From positions 1 through 7,958 of the forward strand of contig JACQPU010000167.1 of assembly GCA_016207365.1 (NCBI GenBank): DNA of 7,958 bases, given 5' to 3'. Shown piece by piece: positions 1 through 6,328 of the stretch (positions are counted from its first letter, which is position 1; each line of letters begins with the position of its first letter). A model generated the notes under the pieces. The model made no database searches. It saw nothing but the letters and a program-made list of their open reading frames with translations, and had not been told where the DNA came from. Source of the DNA: Ignavibacteriales bacterium (lineage in GTDB: Bacteria > Bacteroidota > Ignavibacteria > UBA10030). The translations under genes and the position numbers were made by a program.

Positions 1-337
1 GCAGAAGGGGGAGTTCGACGTTTTCGTAGGCTGTGAGTACAGGAATGAGGTTGTAGAATTGGAAGATGAACCCGACGTGCGTCGAGCGCCACTTTGCAAG
101 CTGGGATTCGCCAAGACGCGTAATATCGGTCCCCGCGATATTAATGACACCGCCGTTAGGCTTGTCAATGCCGGCAATGAGATTCAAAAGCGTTGTCTTG
201 CCGGACCCGGAGGGGCCCATCAGCGCTATGAACTCACCCTCCGGCACAGAAAACGTGATATTGTTAAGTACCGGGATTTCAAAACTGTCCCGCCAGTACG
301 ATTTGGATACATTCTGGACTTCGATTATGGATCCCAT
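1..337 (-). CDS. ABC transporter ATP-binding protein, MacB/LolD type (N-terminal 112 residues; 3' end outside window)
   Basis: This is the nucleotide-binding subunit of an ABC exporter, expected to act at the inner face of the cytoplasmic membrane and to power a MacB- or LolCE-like permease. It is translated from the ATG at 337. In view are an A-loop tyrosine (about residue 14, in SKSYW), a Walker A motif GPSGSGKTT (residues 41-49) and a Q-loop FQFYNLIPVLTAYENV (about 92-107), the signature form of the MacB/LolD/FtsE subfamily. The signature LSGGQ, Walker B and H-loop lie beyond position 1. It starts 15 nt after the stop of the periplasmic adaptor gene, with a perfect ribosome-binding site between them, so the two are co-transcribed and probably form one pump. 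The substrate cannot be read from this fragment. A separate ATPase plus permease is more likely than a fused MacB, but the sequence does not settle it. Confidence 0.93.
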   Translation of the reverse strand, partial: MGSIIEVQNVSKSYWRDSFEIPVLNNITFSVPEGEFIALMGPSGSGKTTLLNLIAGIDKPNGGVINIAGTDITRLGESQLAKWRSTHVGFIFQFYNLIPVLTAYENVELPLL

Positions 338-340
338 TCC

Positions 341-348
341 ACCTCCTT
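341..348 (-). promoter_or_regulatory. Ribosome-binding site of the ABC ATPase gene
   Basis: On the minus strand AAGGAGGT is an eight-base match to the 16S anti-Shine-Dalgarno sequence. It is followed by GGA and the ATG at 337. It occupies almost all of the 15-nt gap after the adaptor stop codon and fixes the start of the ATPase. The match is stronger than at any other gene in the window, although the spacing to the ATG is short. Confidence 0.85.
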
Positions 349-352
349 GTAC

Positions 353-1546
353 TTATTTCACGGATACTCTTGTCCCATCGTGGATTTCATTTGAAACCGT
401 TGCAATAACACGGGTACCCGCGGAAATGCCGGAGACGATTTCAACTTGGGACCCCATGGACCGGCCGATTTGAACGGGGTTTTCGACAGCGATATTGTCC
501 CGAACCGTGTAGACCATATTTGTTCCGTTCCGTTTTGCGACAGCAGACGCCGGCACGGTGAGAACGGGCTGAGACGATTGTTCCTGGGCTGACGGAGGAT
601 GGGTAAGGAAAAGTACCTTGGCACTCATCTCCGGAAGAACCTTCGCGTCGTAAGACCGGAATCCGACTTTCACCATTACCGTGGCTTTCGCTCTGTCTGC
701 TGTCGGTACAATCTTGCTGACAAAACCCTGATACCGGCTCTCAGGATAGGCATCGAGGATGGTTTCACAGGGTTGATCAGGTTTAATGCGATCGATGTTC
801 GACTCTGAAACGTCCGCTTCAACTTCGAGTGAGGACATGTCGGCAATGGTCACGACAGCGGAACGTGAACCCACGCTGGCAGCCATGGGAGCGACCATCT
901 CGCCGACATCGGCGTTCTTGGTCAGCACGGTTCCATCGAACGGAGCGCGGATGAGAGTGTTTTCGAGTGCAACTTCCGCACCGGCAATCGCGGCCTTGGC
1001 AACATCAATGCCGGCAAGGACACGCCGATATCGCGCCTCGGCTGCATCATAATCGGCTTGAGGAACGAGGCCTTTCTCGAGGAGTTGCCTTGCTCTTTCG
1101 AGCGTTTGGGTTGCATCGTGGAGCTCCGCTTCGTTGAGTTTCAGGTTGGCACGTGCCTGATCGAGCTGAGCCCGGATATCGGTGTTTTCGATCCGCGCAA
1201 GCACCTGGTTCTTCATCACGCGGTCTCCCTCGATAACGCCGAGATATTCGAGACGACCGGTTGCCTTTGAGGCGACGGCAGCTTTCCGTTGCGCGACGAC
1301 GTAGCCACTGGCGGTAAGAATGGCGCTTGCCTGCGAGGGCGATGAGAATGAGGCGGTGGCGAGGCGGACCTCGATGATCGGATCAAGAGCCCTTCCGATC
1401 AGGATATACGCAACAATCCCAAGGATAATAACAGCCACACCCGCTCCGATTTTCAACGTGATCCTTGATCGAGGAGTCGATGATTGGGCGGGTTCACTCC
1501 GGTTGATCCGAAGGTGCGAAAGGTCGAGTTGTTCGTTTTGAGCCAT
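353..1546 (-). CDS. Periplasmic adaptor subunit (HlyD/MacA family, RND/ABC-type membrane fusion protein)
   Basis: This 397-residue adaptor is expected to link an inner-membrane transporter to an outer-membrane channel or to guide substrate across the periplasm. It has a cytoplasmic N-terminus (1-30), one membrane anchor (about 31-51), the first half of the barrel-sandwich (lipoyl-like) domain (about 86-120, with ATGRLEYLGVIEGDRV), a coiled-coil hairpin (about 122-195), and the second lipoyl half (about 197-235, IRAPFDGTVLTKNADVGEMV). A beta-barrel (about 240-315) and a C-terminal membrane-proximal domain (about 325-395, VLTVPASAV...) follow. The length is normal for the family. The ABC ATPase gene follows 15 nt downstream, which favours MacA-type ABC partnership over an RND pump. 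The ATG at 1546 has no Shine-Dalgarno sequence; the preceding bases are AT-rich. No better in-frame start was found, and the residues before the membrane anchor look typical. Substrate unknown. Confidence 0.93.
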   Translation of the reverse strand: MAQNEQLDLSHLRINRSEPAQSSTPRSRITLKIGAGVAVIILGIVAYILIGRALDPIIEVRLATASFSSPSQASAILTASGYVVAQRKAAVASKATGRLEYLGVIEGDRVMKNQVLARIENTDIRAQLDQARANLKLNEAELHDATQTLERARQLLEKGLVPQADYDAAEARYRRVLAGIDVAKAAIAGAEVALENTLIRAPFDGTVLTKNADVGEMVAPMAASVGSRSAVVTIADMSSLEVEADVSESNIDRIKPDQPCETILDAYPESRYQGFVSKIVPTADRAKATVMVKVGFRSYDAKVLPEMSAKVLFLTHPPSAQEQSSQPVLTVPASAVAKRNGTNMVYTVRDNIAVENPVQIGRSMGSQVEIVSGISAGTRVIATVSNEIHDGTRVSVK

Positions 1547-1764
1547 AAAATTTGAAAATAAACAAAAATCCGGTCAAAAGCGGGCACGCGCGCTAATATC
1601 CACCGGTCATTCATAAAACACGAAAAAAATGCAAAGAGGTTGCGTTGAGACGCGCGCGTTTTCGGCGAACGGTGGATCCGTTTCGGCGGGGAGCTCCTTT
1701 TTGCTGTCGAGGCGATGTTGAGGGTGGAAAGGCTTCGAAGAATGTCAGAAAACAAGAAGTTCGT
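1547..1764. other. 218-nt intergenic region between the DUF4175-like gene and the adaptor gene
   Basis: This is the only gap above 100 nt in the window, so a transcription boundary is likely here, but no clear promoter or intrinsic terminator is visible. A T7 run occurs on the minus strand (near 1629-1623), but only a 4-bp stem precedes it. A TTGACC box (1577-1572) has just a 3-of-6 match to a -10 box 17 nt later, which would start the transcript inside the start codon. Two inverted-repeat pairs cross each other: an 8-bp pair at 1670-1677 with 1598-1605, and an 8-bp GC-alternating pair at 1652-1659 with 1586-1593. The last 30 or so bases before the adaptor ATG are strongly AT-rich. Confidence 0.6.
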
Positions 1765-4700
1765 TTACTTCATCTGCGGTTCCGCTTTTTGGAGTTCCTT
1801 GAAGTATTTTTTGATAAGATCCTCATAATCTCTTGAATATCGATGCTCGAGGGCGCGGAGCAAATCCTCCCGCAGCTTATTCTTTCCCAAAAGAGTTTCA
1901 GGGTCGAGTTCATCGGGACCCGGCCTGCCAACGTTCTGTCCAGGTCTTGAGCGTCGTTTCTTTTCAAAATCTCTTTCTCGTGTCGATCGTGATGCATCGA
2001 GCAAGCGTGAGAGAATCCTTTCCTGTTTGCGAATCGTTTCAGGATTAACGTCGTTCTGCTCAAGATCCCTCACGACTTCCTTCATCTCATCCGCTATCCG
2101 TTCCAGGTCGCCGAGGATACGTTGTTGCTTACCGCTGGCCCTTGCCTCAGCGCTCAATTGCTCGAGCGATTTCTGCACTGCCTGCTGTTCCACGGCAAGT
2201 CGTGCGGCCTCTTCTGCGGCTAATGTTCGGGCGTTGATGGAGATTTGTTTTCCTACCATGTTTTGAAGCTGTTGCATGAGGCTTCCAGCGCCCTGTCCTC
2301 CGCTTTGTTGCAACATTGCCTGAAGCGATTGCTGAACAGCCATTGCTGCTTTGTTGAGAGATTCCATGGCAAGACGCTGTTCCTGCGAAGCGCCCGGGGC
2401 ATTGCGAGTGTCGAGCGCGCTCAGGGCATTATACATGTTTCTGAATGCTTCACCGATGGCGCGGGCCATTTCCGGAGTCACGGCAAATGAACGCCTTGCC
2501 AGTTCCTGAAGCGCAGACGTGACGTTCTGTAGATCCTGAACGATACGAATCTGATCCAGGGCATTCTGCCTGAGCTGCTGCGATTGCGGCGGAGCGCTTT
2601 CTGACTGAGATTTCAGGTGTTCTTCGCGAACCGAAAGCTCGAGGAGGTTTCTGGTTGCCCGGCGGAGCTCGTTGACAATGTACTGCTGCTGACGCTGAAG
2701 CATTTGCATTTGGATCTGTGAAAGATCATTACTGAATTCACCCAGCGCACGCCCGATCTCCTGTTGTATGCGAACAGCTTCTGAGGGCTCGGCTGCCTGG
2801 AGGCGCTCCGCAGCGCGGTCCATGGCTCCCGCAACATTGAGGCTGTCAAGTTTCCGAAGCGCATTCTGAAGCTCCTCTTCAGGCATTTCTGTGAAAAATT
2901 CCTCCATGCGGCGTTGGAGGTCATCGGCGGCGGCTTGGAGCCGGTTGAGTTTCTCGCGGAGGTCTTTCTGTCTTTGAGCGAGGTCAGCCGGAGAGGAGGT
3001 GCTGCCTTGAATTCCAGCAGTCGTTTCCCGGAGTTCTTCTTGCTGTGCAGAAAGCTCCTCGGCGCGTTTTCGCAATTCATCGAGTTTCTGTTCTATCTGA
3101 ATTCTCTTGAGAAGATCAAGAGTTCGCTCGATGCTTTGCCGAAAGCGTTCTTCGGAAAAGGTGACCTGTTGAAGCGCCTGTAAGAGCTGTTGCTTGTTCA
3201 GGCCCTGCATGGCCTGCTGGAGACGTTTTAGTGCCTCCTGAAGTTCCGTGGAATTGAGTTCTTCAAACAATTGCTGCAGCTGAAGGTACTTCTCCATTGT
3301 TTCTGCAGACAGAACGTTCTGTCGGCTCATTTCTTCGGTCATGGTCTCCACGCGTTCGCGCAGATCGTTGAGCTTCTTCTGTAGATCCTGATATTTCCTG
3401 GCGGTTTCCTCAAGCTTCTTCTGTTGCTGCCAATCCATTTCCTTGTTCTTCTTGAAGTCTTCACTGAGAGATTCGATTCGTGTCCGGAGCTCCCTGGCAT
3501 CGTCCCTTGTGCGGGCGAGCTCGTCGAGCGCGGAGACATGCTCGCGATCCAGGTCTGTGAAGACTTCCTCCAATGACGGGAGCCTCAGGAGAAACAAGCC
3601 GCTCCTTGTGCTTTTGGGTCCGGTCACAGCATCATTGTCGGTGACCTCGACAAAATATTCGACAACATCTTCCGGTACGAGACCAAGATCAGAAAAATCC
3701 CAAAGGTATGGTACATCGGCCTGTTTCAGACCGGGAGTTTGTTGGTCGAAAGGAATCGATCTGAACAGGTAGTTTTCCTGCGGTTGTTCGTAGCGCGAGT
3801 GCACGAGGCGGAAACCGAGCTTCAGCGCGGAAAACCCGAAGTCGTCGCTGATCCGGATTAACAAGCGGAGAGCGGAAGTCCCGGCGATATCAACATTGCG
3901 GCCTGGTTCGAGAAGAATGACGGTTGGGGAATTGTCAGCGACGGCTTTAAGTGTGTAAGAAACAGGATTCTCGTTTGAGAGTCCATCTGTATCTGAAATG
4001 TTGATGTGGTAGTGTGCATTTTGGAGGAGCCGGAAACTACCGAAAAACCGATCGCTCTGAACCTGGAGCGGCTTCTTGCCTCCGGGATCGAGGATAATGG
4101 AACCATCCCGCAAGGACTTGCTGGCTGTGCCCTCAAGCTGAACCATGGTGCCCGCCACGGCTGCAATATCTCCCACAAATTCATCCTGAAGAGTAGGCGC
4201 AAGGCGCGTATAGGCTGGATACGTTAGTCTCGCACGGAACGACCGCAGGAACGGTCTGTCGATAACCGTAATGCGAAACCGCCGGGTCTGTACATCGGAG
4301 AATTGAACGTAATAGTCCACGGAAGTACGGAGGCCTGAGAAAGAAGTCTGAAAATGGTACTGGCTGTCGGGCAGAGCAGATTGGGATTCGAAATCTTCCT
4401 GCCCTTCTGGTTTCCGGAAAACGCGAAGTTCGCCATCAGGTATCAGAGAACCATCAGCTGATGACACCGACACGGAAACGGTGACAGAGGCGCCCTTTAT
4501 GATCTCGGTGTTCCCCGGGTGCACGGCGAGAACAAAGCGCGGGGGAGAAACAAAGTCGCGGTTGAAGTGCAGGAGTCGGTGGACGGCATCCAACGCGGGT
4601 GTGGGGGTAACCGCAAAGAGCAGGAGCATTGTTGCCACGCAGATCGCCGCGGCCTTTCCGGCTAAACGTGCAGGGCGTGGATCCACGATGCTTGTGAAAT

Positions 4701-5133
4701 CGAGTTCCCGGACGGAATCAGAGAGATCCTGAAGTGACGCTTCGATAAGGTCGTTTGAATAAAGCGTGCCGTGCTGGCGCTGCTCATGAAGCTGAAGCAC
4801 GTTGAGAAGCCTGTCGCGGATTTCTGGAAAGGCCGTGCCAACAAAGGCTGCCAAGGAGGAGTCTGGGGGAACGGCGAGCAGACCGAGCATTTTCAGAGCA
4901 GGACGGAGGATCAACCAGGCCGTCGCACCAGCGATCATAAGAGCGGCCATCAAAGCTATCATTGTCCGTCCGGCCGCGTTGAAACGGAAGAGCATCTCGG
5001 CGAGGGTGGAACCAGACAGAAGAGTCGCAAGAAACGTGAAAAACCAAAGGCTGCCTGACCTGAATTCAACCCGCAGAAGAGCGGATCGGACGGCCGCAAG
5101 GCGGTTCAGGATGTCATGGACAGTGGAGGGCAC
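1765..5133 (-). CDS. Large DUF4175-like membrane protein with an extended coiled-coil tail
   Basis: This 1122-residue envelope protein has no known biochemical function. Residues about 28-49, 55-77 and 158-178 are hydrophobic and look like three membrane segments, so the remainder should be periplasmic. Residues about 195-515 are beta-rich and Ig-like, with segments typical of these proteins: LTYPAYTRL (303-311), VAGTMVQLEGTASKSL (326-341), NSPTVILLEPGR (401-412) and a DDFGFSALKLGF block (430-441). Residues about 520-850 and 915-1045 are rich in Gln, Glu, Leu and Arg and read as long coiled coil. The C-terminus has a basic RDFEKKRRSRPG segment (1054-1065) and ends in YSRDYEDLIKKYFKELQ (1099-1115), a terminal motif I recall in related FCB and planctomycete proteins. 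The start is a GTG six nt after the DUF4159 stop codon, with only a weak GAGAAG in front; translational coupling is likely. The DUF4175 assignment is by pattern; the neighbouring DUF4159 gene supports it. Confidence 0.85.
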   Translation of the reverse strand: MPSTVHDILNRLAAVRSALLRVEFRSGSLWFFTFLATLLSGSTLAEMLFRFNAAGRTMIALMAALMIAGATAWLILRPALKMLGLLAVPPDSSLAAFVGTAFPEIRDRLLNVLQLHEQRQHGTLYSNDLIEASLQDLSDSVRELDFTSIVDPRPARLAGKAAAICVATMLLLFAVTPTPALDAVHRLLHFNRDFVSPPRFVLAVHPGNTEIIKGASVTVSVSVSSADGSLIPDGELRVFRKPEGQEDFESQSALPDSQYHFQTSFSGLRTSVDYYVQFSDVQTRRFRITVIDRPFLRSFRARLTYPAYTRLAPTLQDEFVGDIAAVAGTMVQLEGTASKSLRDGSIILDPGGKKPLQVQSDRFFGSFRLLQNAHYHINISDTDGLSNENPVSYTLKAVADNSPTVILLEPGRNVDIAGTSALRLLIRISDDFGFSALKLGFRLVHSRYEQPQENYLFRSIPFDQQTPGLKQADVPYLWDFSDLGLVPEDVVEYFVEVTDNDAVTGPKSTRSGLFLLRLPSLEEVFTDLDREHVSALDELARTRDDARELRTRIESLSEDFKKNKEMDWQQQKKLEETARKYQDLQKKLNDLRERVETMTEEMSRQNVLSAETMEKYLQLQQLFEELNSTELQEALKRLQQAMQGLNKQQLLQALQQVTFSEERFRQSIERTLDLLKRIQIEQKLDELRKRAEELSAQQEELRETTAGIQGSTSSPADLAQRQKDLREKLNRLQAAADDLQRRMEEFFTEMPEEELQNALRKLDSLNVAGAMDRAAERLQAAEPSEAVRIQQEIGRALGEFSNDLSQIQMQMLQRQQQYIVNELRRATRNLLELSVREEHLKSQSESAPPQSQQLRQNALDQIRIVQDLQNVTSALQELARRSFAVTPEMARAIGEAFRNMYNALSALDTRNAPGASQEQRLAMESLNKAAMAVQQSLQAMLQQSGGQGAGSLMQQLQNMVGKQISINARTLAAEEAARLAVEQQAVQKSLEQLSAEARASGKQQRILGDLERIADEMKEVVRDLEQNDVNPETIRKQERILSRLLDASRSTRERDFEKKRRSRPGQNVGRPGPDELDPETLLGKNKLREDLLRALEHRYSRDYEDLIKKYFKELQKAEPQMK

Positions 5134-5139
5134 GGCTTC

Positions 5140-5799
5140 TCAGTGAAGTAACGACCAGACCACTATATTTGTTCCAAACTTGAGCGCTTCAGTCCGGACA
5201 TTTTCCGGATTATTATGAACTTCCGGGTCTGCCCATCCGTCGCTGGGGTTTGATTCATAGGTGTAGAACACAACGAGACGTCCGTTACGAAACATCCCGA
5301 ATCCCTGGGGCGGCTTGTTGTCATGTTCGTGGATCTTGGGCACGCCTTGTGGAAAACTAAAATGAGCGTGGAAGAGACCGTGGCTGAAGGGAAGTTCGAC
5401 AAAGTTCTGATCTGGGAATACTTTCTTCATTTCGCGGCGGAGCGCTTTGTCCAGGCCATAATCGTCATCAATATAGAGAAATCCCCCGCGTTCGAGGTAT
5501 TCGCGCAGCCGCCGGGCCTCGGCTTCGGTGAACACAACGTTGCCATGGCCTGTCATGAAAAGAAACGGATACGCGAAAAGACGCTCGCTCTGGAGATCGA
5601 CAAACTCGTATCTCGGATCGACGTCGACGCTTATGTGTTGACTGACGAAGCGAAGGAGGTTCACTTCAGCCGAGGGATCGTTGTACCAATCTCCTCCGCC
5701 TCCGTATTTGAGGCGCGCGATGCGAAATTGACTTTCGATCCGCTGTTGTGCAGCGGCGTCAACTGCCAAAAAGCAGACGATAAGCAGAAGGAGCTTCAT
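5140..5799 (-). CDS. DUF4159 domain protein with signal peptide
   Basis: This 219-residue exported protein belongs to the uncharacterised DUF4159 family, thought to have a glutamine-amidotransferase-like alpha/beta fold. From the ATG at 5799 it begins with a signal peptide, MKLLLLIVCFLAVDAAAQQ, with likely cleavage after the alanines near residue 17. Family hallmarks follow: FRIARLKYGGGGDWY (25-39), LFMTGHG (80-86), RGGFLYIDDDYG (104-115), a histidine-rich LPFSHGLFHAHFSFPQGVP stretch (136-154), and GRLVVFYTYESNPSDGWAD (173-191). It ends with ALKFGTNIVVWSLLH, as family members usually do. The gap after the cyclic-nucleotide-binding gene is 51 nt, and the DUF4175-like gene starts 6 nt after its stop. 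An in-frame GTG at 5832 would add 11 residues ahead of the signal peptide; neither start has a good ribosome-binding site, and the ATG is preferred because it puts the hydrophobic core at the N-terminus. DUF4159 and DUF4175 genes are recurrent neighbours, often with MoxR/DUF58/BatA genes, which are absent here. Confidence 0.88.
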   Translation of the reverse strand: MKLLLLIVCFLAVDAAAQQRIESQFRIARLKYGGGGDWYNDPSAEVNLLRFVSQHISVDVDPRYEFVDLQSERLFAYPFLFMTGHGNVVFTEAEARRLREYLERGGFLYIDDDYGLDKALRREMKKVFPDQNFVELPFSHGLFHAHFSFPQGVPKIHEHDNKPPQGFGMFRNGRLVVFYTYESNPSDGWADPEVHNNPENVRTEALKFGTNIVVWSLLH

Positions 5800-5850
5800 A
5801 CCCGCAATGTAGAAAAACCCACGAAGATTCACAACGGGGGATGCGATATC

Positions 5851-6237
5851 TCAGCGCCGTCTTGATGTTGCCCACCAGGCGTCTGTGGTGTGAGCAACAC
5901 GCTCGGCGAGGCTTAGAATGATATTCCGGGCGATGGCGGGATGGTGGGAAACCAGATCGTCGATGGTAAGGCGGACATAGAGGAGGGATGTTGGTTCAAG
6001 AGCCTGAAGTGTCGCAGTGCGGGGTATGCTGAGGAAACATCCGAGTTCACCAAAGACCGTTCCGGGCTCTGAGAATTCGGTTATGGAGAGATCGCGTTTG
6101 ACGACGCCGACCTTTCCGTTCAGCAGTACAAACCAGCCTTCGCTGGGATCACCTTCGCGAACGATCGTCTCTCCAATAGCATAGTACTTTTTTGCCCCGG
6201 GAAGCTTCGTAATGTCTTCTTCCTGAAGGTGACCCAT
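5851..6237 (-). CDS. Stand-alone cyclic-nucleotide-binding domain protein (CRP-like effector domain)
   Basis: This 128-residue protein consists of one cyclic-nucleotide-binding (cNMP) domain. The beta-barrel start is visible in AIGETIVREGDPSEGWFVLLNGKVGVVK (20-47). The phosphate-binding cassette FGELGCFLSIPRTATL (62-77) keeps the Glu (64) that contacts the ribose hydroxyl and the Arg (73) that contacts the cyclic phosphate in CRP and PKA, so binding of cAMP or cGMP is plausible. After the C-helix (about 96-115) the protein ends in WWATSRRR; there is no helix-turn-helix, kinase, transporter or cyclase domain. It must act by binding a partner, or serve as a sink. It lies 91 nt after ftsZ and 51 nt before the DUF4159 gene. 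The ATG at 6237 follows GGAG at ideal spacing. The reading frame is open further upstream into ftsZ, but that part (6459-6240) is basic, low-quality sequence in the shadow of ftsZ and is rejected. Confidence 0.9.
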   Translation of the reverse strand: MGHLQEEDITKLPGAKKYYAIGETIVREGDPSEGWFVLLNGKVGVVKRDLSITEFSEPGTVFGELGCFLSIPRTATLQALEPTSLLYVRLTIDDLVSHHPAIARNIILSLAERVAHTTDAWWATSRRR

Positions 6238-6243
6238 GGTTTT

Positions 6244-6247
6244 CTCC
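6244..6247 (-). promoter_or_regulatory. Ribosome-binding site deciding the start of the cyclic-nucleotide-binding gene
   Basis: GGAG on the minus strand stands six nt before the ATG at 6237. It supports that ATG over the longer open frame that runs back into ftsZ. It lies only about ten nt downstream of the strong hairpin at 6257-6289, so folding there could influence ribosome access. Confidence 0.7.
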
Positions 6248-6256
6248 GATAAGACC

Positions 6257-6289
6257 GTGCGCCCGTCATTTCGTGTGTGACGGGCACAC
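6257..6289 (-). other. Strong hairpin between ftsZ and the cyclic-nucleotide-binding gene
   Basis: The arms GTGTGCCCGTCA and TGACGGGCGCAC (minus strand) form a continuous 12-bp stem around a 9-nt loop. In minus-strand RNA the only non-Watson-Crick pair is a U-G wobble (6286 with 6260); in plus-strand RNA the same position would be a C-A mismatch, so the structure fits the direction of transcription. There is no U-tract after it (the next bases are GGTCTTATCGG), so it is not a standard intrinsic terminator. It could attenuate, protect the 3' end of the ftsZ message after processing, or separate expression of ftsZ from the genes behind it. Confidence 0.7.
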
Positions 6290-6328
6290 TGAGCAATCCT
6301 TACGTATCTCCTGCATGCAAAGGATGTT

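Noticed and set aside
1549..1577. Possible sigma-70 promoter for the adaptor gene (TTGACC, 17-nt spacer, CAAATT)
   Set aside because: The -10 matches only 3 of 6 bases and the predicted start would fall within the start codon. Not strong enough to report as a promoter.
1621..1660. T-run on the minus strand as an intrinsic terminator after the DUF4175-like gene
   Set aside because: Only 4-bp stems precede the T7 run, and the more stable GC-rich element is too far upstream of it.
1453..1755. A 100-codon minus-strand frame covering the spacer before the adaptor gene
   Set aside because: It begins with a TTG without a ribosome-binding site and runs 94 nt out of frame into the adaptor gene; composition is not protein-like. 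Treated as non-coding.
5323..5865. A 180-codon plus-strand open frame opposite the DUF4159 gene
   Set aside because: It is antisense to a gene with clear family motifs and matches nothing recognisable itself.
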